From: Winogradskyella echinorum
Lineage (GTDB): Bacteria > Bacteroidota > Bacteroidia > Flavobacteriales > Flavobacteriaceae
Length of the DNA: 64,000 nt
Assembly: GCF_014297365.1 (NCBI RefSeq)
Contig: NZ_JACOQD010000004.1
Span: 124,001 to 188,000, forward strand
Direction of reading: 5' to 3'
Position numbers and translations under genes: made by a program. Positions 60,578-64,000 of this stretch are shown piece by piece. Every line of letters starts with the position of its first letter. Position 1 is the first letter of the stretch. The notes under the pieces were generated by a model. That model saw only the letters and a list, made by a program, of their open reading frames with translations. It was not told the DNA's origin and did not search any database.

Positions 60578-63500
60578 TTATATAACTATTTTTTTGGACA
60601 CTACAGATCCATTGAAAAGAGTGACTTGTACGATATATGCACCAGCGCTTAAATTATTATCTTGATAGTTATATGTATTGTTATCTATATTTACATTTTT
60701 ATGAATAGTTCTTCCTGTGAGGTCAAATAATTCAAAAGTTTTAATGAGACTTAATGTAGATCTAACATTAATTGTTTTATTAATAGATTTAATGTTTAAA
60801 TCTGCAATAATATCTTGATCATTAATACTTAAAGCTTGAGGTGTGAATCTTACTATAAATCTATTATTGTAAGTCCCTTCATCAGTTGTAAAAGAATAAG
60901 GACTGTCTTTTAAGTTATGAATTATATTAAGCTTTGTATCCTCAATAAAAATATCTTGACTTGCACCTTCAAATAAACCATCTAGTTTATTTATAGTAAT
61001 TTTAAAACTTCCAGAAATTGCTGTTTTATAGCCAAGAGGAATAGTTTCAGAATTATCAAATGGTAATGGCTTTCCTTGAATAGAAAGTTTTTTATCTGAT
61101 GCTAAAGAATAGAATTGATTTTCGGACTGATTTATCGATATTCCATCGTATAATCTATCTATTCCATTTGTAGCTCCATCAGCGAACCCAATTAAAATTG
61201 GCAAAGCAGTATTGTCTTCGTTAACTAAATCTAACCAAATGCGGTGTTTATTCTCAAGTCCCGTAGGTGATGAGTTTCTGTAAAACACGTTATTAGCATA
61301 CAGTCCACGCATAGTATTATTAAAATTAACAACGTTAGGTGTTGGTGCTGAATCTAACATTAAAGCAAAGAACCCTTGGCCAGAAGCGATATAACCATTG
61401 AAGCCAGAAGGTGTTGAACCTAAGCTATTAGCAGACAAGTAATCATTTGGGTTGTAATTGTATTGGTAGCCTTCATAAAATGGGTCGTCAATTGCTGTGG
61501 CAGCCGGATCAATATGTCTCCAAAAATATAATGTACCATCTATAGCTGGATTAGCGGCTATGAAATCTGAAAGTGAAATAGCAGATGGATAAGGATTTCC
61601 TAATAAATTCCAGTTGTCGTCTTCTGCAGTTGCCGTATTACCAATACCTGCGTAATCTGCACCAGTATATGTGCCTCTAGAAATTGGGTATGAAATTTGA
61701 CCATTGTTTAATGTACCTTCAAATTGTGCCTGATCAGATGCTGGAGTACCTAATAAGCCTCTCACTATATAACCTTTACCAGAAATCATATCTTCTGTAG
61801 TGTTTGTCCATGTACCATGTCTTCCAGCTGTACCATTTGCTACAGAGGGATTCCAATCAAATATAGAATGACTAGGGGATCCTGGCGATATATCTAATAC
61901 ATTGAAGTTGCTTACAGGTGATGACCAATACACGTAGTCAAAGTAACCTACACCATTCACTCTTCTTCTTACTTCTGCATCACCAATATTTTCATTAGCA
62001 GCAACATCATTAATTTGTATTAAACTAGCATTGGTTCTAAGTCTGTAATTACCATTAGGCTCAATTACAATTCTGTCGTCAATAGTTAGAGTGGCATTTG
62101 GTCGGTGTAATAAATCTGCACCATCAAGTATTTGCATGTTATAACCTAAACCATTTGTTGGACTATTTAATCTTGGATTATTTGATGTTGGTGGTATGGT
62201 GATACAATCATCTATTGTAGGTACACCATTGGGTGTCCAGTTATCAGCGTCATCCCAATCTGTACTTTGTGAACCGTTCCATGTTTTGTTACCTGTAATT
62301 GTAACATCCGTACTACTAGTTTGAACAATTGTTGAGCCATTACATAATGTGTATGTAACTTCAGCAAAATATGTTGTGCTTGAATTAGGTGAAACCGTAA
62401 TTTGGTTATCATTATTTGGGTCGGTGATTTCATTGGCGGCAGATATTGAACCTTCATACCATTTTAAAGTTGTGATGGATGCTCCATCTGGGACGAATCT
62501 CCAGGCCTCTTCAGTTGCCGTCCAATTTGTATCATTAGTGTTTCGACCAGGTGCAGAAATTCCTGAATTACTTCTTTCTTGAAGTCCAATACTTGCATTT
62601 CCACCGTTCCATGGATTACCACCGTCGATATTTTTTTCTTTAACATATACTTCAATAACATTGGTATCTTCATAAAAAACTATCATACCAGTGTATAATA
62701 TTGAATTATCGAAATACATTGGTACATCTGCCCATGCTGCAACTAACGCTCTACAACCTGTGTCTAAAGTAATAAGTTGGTACCCTATTTCTCCTCCAAC
62801 ACTTGGGTCAACATCATGATGTACTCCAAATATAGATGGTCCAAAAAAATACGTGCCATTACCATCTTCAGCATTAATTGTATTTGGTATATTTCTACTT
62901 GTATACCATCCTGAAGAACTATTAGCTAAGCTTGTGTCGAATGATATCACTCCATTAGAGCCGATTACACAAGAATTATAAGTGTTTCCATAAAAACAAA
63001 AATCAAAAGGTAAATTAACAACTGGAGACCAGATATCATCTAAGTTTACACTTACAGGATTAGCCAAACAACCAAATTGAAACGGAGGATTATATGGAAT
63101 GGACTCTACGGTGTAGTCATTTGTATCTCCTAATTCTAAATAAGTTGCTTCTAAAGTAACTTCTCCAACTGAACAATCAACTGGTGGTGGTGCTGTTGAA
63201 CCAAGTCCTACACCTCCCAGATCAACAAATGGACATCCTAATGTAGATGTACCTACGTCATTTGATGGTGAGCATGGTTCTACTATACATATATTGAATT
63301 CACCTGATCCATTAGAATGGCTATAAACTCTTACATAGTATACATTACCAATAGTTAAACCTGTTAAAGATAGTATCTCAGAAGAATTACCACTAGTACT
63401 GTTTTCACAACCAAGGGAAGTGCCCCCACAATTATCAAAAACTTCTATTACAGCATTACTTAATGATGTAGGTTCTACTATTACATTATGATTAATACCA

Positions 63501-64000
63501 GTTGCAGTGAATGAGTACCATACATCATCATTTGCTGTACCAGAACAACCTGAAAGAGATTGTGATGCAGCAGCAGTTGTACCTAATGTTGGAGAACAAA
63601 ATTCTCCAGAAGTTAGAGATATAGCATTAGCGCAATCATCATTTGCAGGTGGTGGGACGAATTCTATTTCAATATCATCAAAAAAGTTCCATTCACTATT
63701 ACTATTTGCTGTTCCAGAAAACCTAAATCTTGAGTTTGTTGCAAAAGTGTAATCACTGCTCGAAATTATAGATGCTAAATAATGAGGATTACCAGTGCCG
63801 TTGTTAAAAAAATCAGTGCCAATAACGAATGTTCTTACTGTTTGCCAATTAGAACCGTCAAAAAACTGTAACCTAAATCCTTCCCCATTATCCAATCCTG
63901 AAGATTTGTGACAAAGAGATATACTAACTGTATTATAACTTGATAAATTTAAACTTGGTGATGTAACTATATTATTATTGGTTTGGTCATCTTTAGAAAA
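60578..64000 (-). CDS. Large T9SS-exported multidomain protein (5' part outside window)
   Basis: The frame stays open to the right edge. Starting at a TTG near 63895 would be artificial; in-frame codons upstream continue the same beta fold (SLCHKSSGLDNGEGFRLQFF). At least 1,140 residues are visible. Domains from the visible N-terminus: a jelly-roll/choice-of-anchor-like domain, a PPC-like domain starting PPANDDCANAISLTSG, an Asp/Cys-rich adhesion-type region (YGNTYNSCVIGSNGVISFD), further beta modules, and a type A T9SS sorting domain (from about SINDQDIIADLNIKS; ends VVSKKIVI). A surface or secreted adhesin is likely. Confidence 0.8.
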   Translation of the reverse strand, partial: FSKDDQTNNNIVTSPSLNLSSYNTVSISLCHKSSGLDNGEGFRLQFFDGSNWQTVRTFVIGTDFFNNGTGNPHYLASIISSSDYTFATNSRFRFSGTANSNSEWNFFDDIEIEFVPPPANDDCANAISLTSGEFCSPTLGTTAAASQSLSGCSGTANDDVWYSFTATGINHNVIVEPTSLSNAVIEVFDNCGGTSLGCENSTSGNSSEILSLTGLTIGNVYYVRVYSHSNGSGEFNICIVEPCSPSNDVGTSTLGCPFVDLGGVGLGSTAPPPVDCSVGEVTLEATYLELGDTNDYTVESIPYNPPFQFGCLANPVSVNLDDIWSPVVNLPFDFCFYGNTYNSCVIGSNGVISFDTSLANSSSGWYTSRNIPNTINAEDGNGTYFFGPSIFGVHHDVDPSVGGEIGYQLITLDTGCRALVAAWADVPMYFDNSILYTGMIVFYEDTNVIEVYVKEKNIDGGNPWNGGNASIGLQERSNSGISAPGRNTNDTNWTATEEAWRFVPDGASITTLKWYEGSISAANEITDPNNDNQITVSPNSSTTYFAEVTYTLCNGSTIVQTSSTDVTITGNKTWNGSQSTDWDDADNWTPNGVPTIDDCITIPPTSNNPRLNSPTNGLGYNMQILDGADLLHRPNATLTIDDRIVIEPNGNYRLRTNASLIQINDVAANENIGDAEVRRRVNGVGYFDYVYWSSPVSNFNVLDISPGSPSHSIFDWNPSVANGTAGRHGTWTNTTEDMISGKGYIVRGLLGTPASDQAQFEGTLNNGQISYPISRGTYTGADYAGIGNTATAEDDNWNLLGNPYPSAISLSDFIAANPAIDGTLYFWRHIDPAATAIDDPFYEGYQYNYNPNDYLSANSLGSTPSGFNGYIASGQGFFALMLDSAPTPNVVNFNNTMRGLYANNVFYRNSSPTGLENKHRIWLDLVNEDNTALPILIGFADGATNGIDRLYDGISINQSENQFYSLASDKKLSIQGKPLPFDNSETIPLGYKTAISGSFKITINKLDGLFEGASQDIFIEDTKLNIIHNLKDSPYSFTTDEGTYNNRFIVRFTPQALSINDQDIIADLNIKSINKTINVRSTLSLIKTFELFDLTGRTIHKNVNIDNNTYNYQDNNLSAGAYIVQVTLFNGSVVSKKIVI

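Overview
The window looks like chromosomal DNA from a gliding member of the Flavobacteriaceae (Bacteroidota). The evidence is AT-rich DNA, gliding genes gldA, gldB and gldC, several secreted proteins ending in type IX secretion (T9SS) sorting domains, Bacteroidota-type -7 boxes (TAnnTTTG) before many genes, and proteins typical of this group (tandem DUF3857 proteins, an E1 alpha-beta fusion, a long urocanase). I saw no rRNA, tRNA, CRISPR array, transposase or phage gene. The species cannot be fixed from the sequence.

Layout. 1-3.2 kb: ackA (first codons only), pta and gldA on the minus strand. 3.3-7.5 kb: an aromatic amino-acid operon (pheA, aminotransferase, tyrA, DAHP synthase-chorismate mutase). 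It is preceded by a leader peptide in which 8 of 9 consecutive residues are Tyr, Trp or Phe, then by a terminator with a competing antiterminator, so it reads as a transcription attenuator. 7.6-20.8 kb: small secreted proteins, rsgA-dtd, three tandem DUF3857/transglutaminase-fold proteins, a MazG-like protein, aroA, queA and rlmN. 20.8-25.8 kb: a T9SS cargo protein, a polyprenyl synthase and an ECF sigma/anti-sigma-like/outer-membrane trio. 25.9-27.9 kb: a two-gene accessory cassette (HTH regulator, TlpA-like lipoprotein) bracketed by two inverted hairpin elements with identical 10-bp ends. 28.1-36.8 kb: dnaG, an atypical response regulator, nadE, gldBC, two paralogous secreted proteins sharing an upstream bipartite motif, DUF4230, a rhodanese and a TetR regulator.

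36.8-55.3 kb is the most interesting block: a phenylacetyl-CoA (paa) cluster, paaE-A-B-C-D-G, a PLP dehydratase, paaH-I-J-Z-F-Y. An Lrp-family regulator follows, then a branched-chain-type 2-oxoacid dehydrogenase (E2 and fused E1alpha-beta) with a branched-chain aminotransferase between them. No phenylacetate-CoA ligase (paaK) is present in the window. Together the genes suggest phenylalanine, then phenylpyruvate, then phenylacetyl-CoA made directly by the dehydrogenase, feeding the Paa pathway; this is inference. The block is crowded with small palindromic repeats, and one 36-bp palindromic element is inserted in frame, with compensatory base changes, in both E2 and E1.

55.3-64 kb: a cold-shock protein, a SulP transporter, a DUF4136 lipoprotein, urocanate hydratase preceded by a 53-residue DUF5522 gene, a small HExxH membrane protein, and a large T9SS-exported protein that runs off the right edge.
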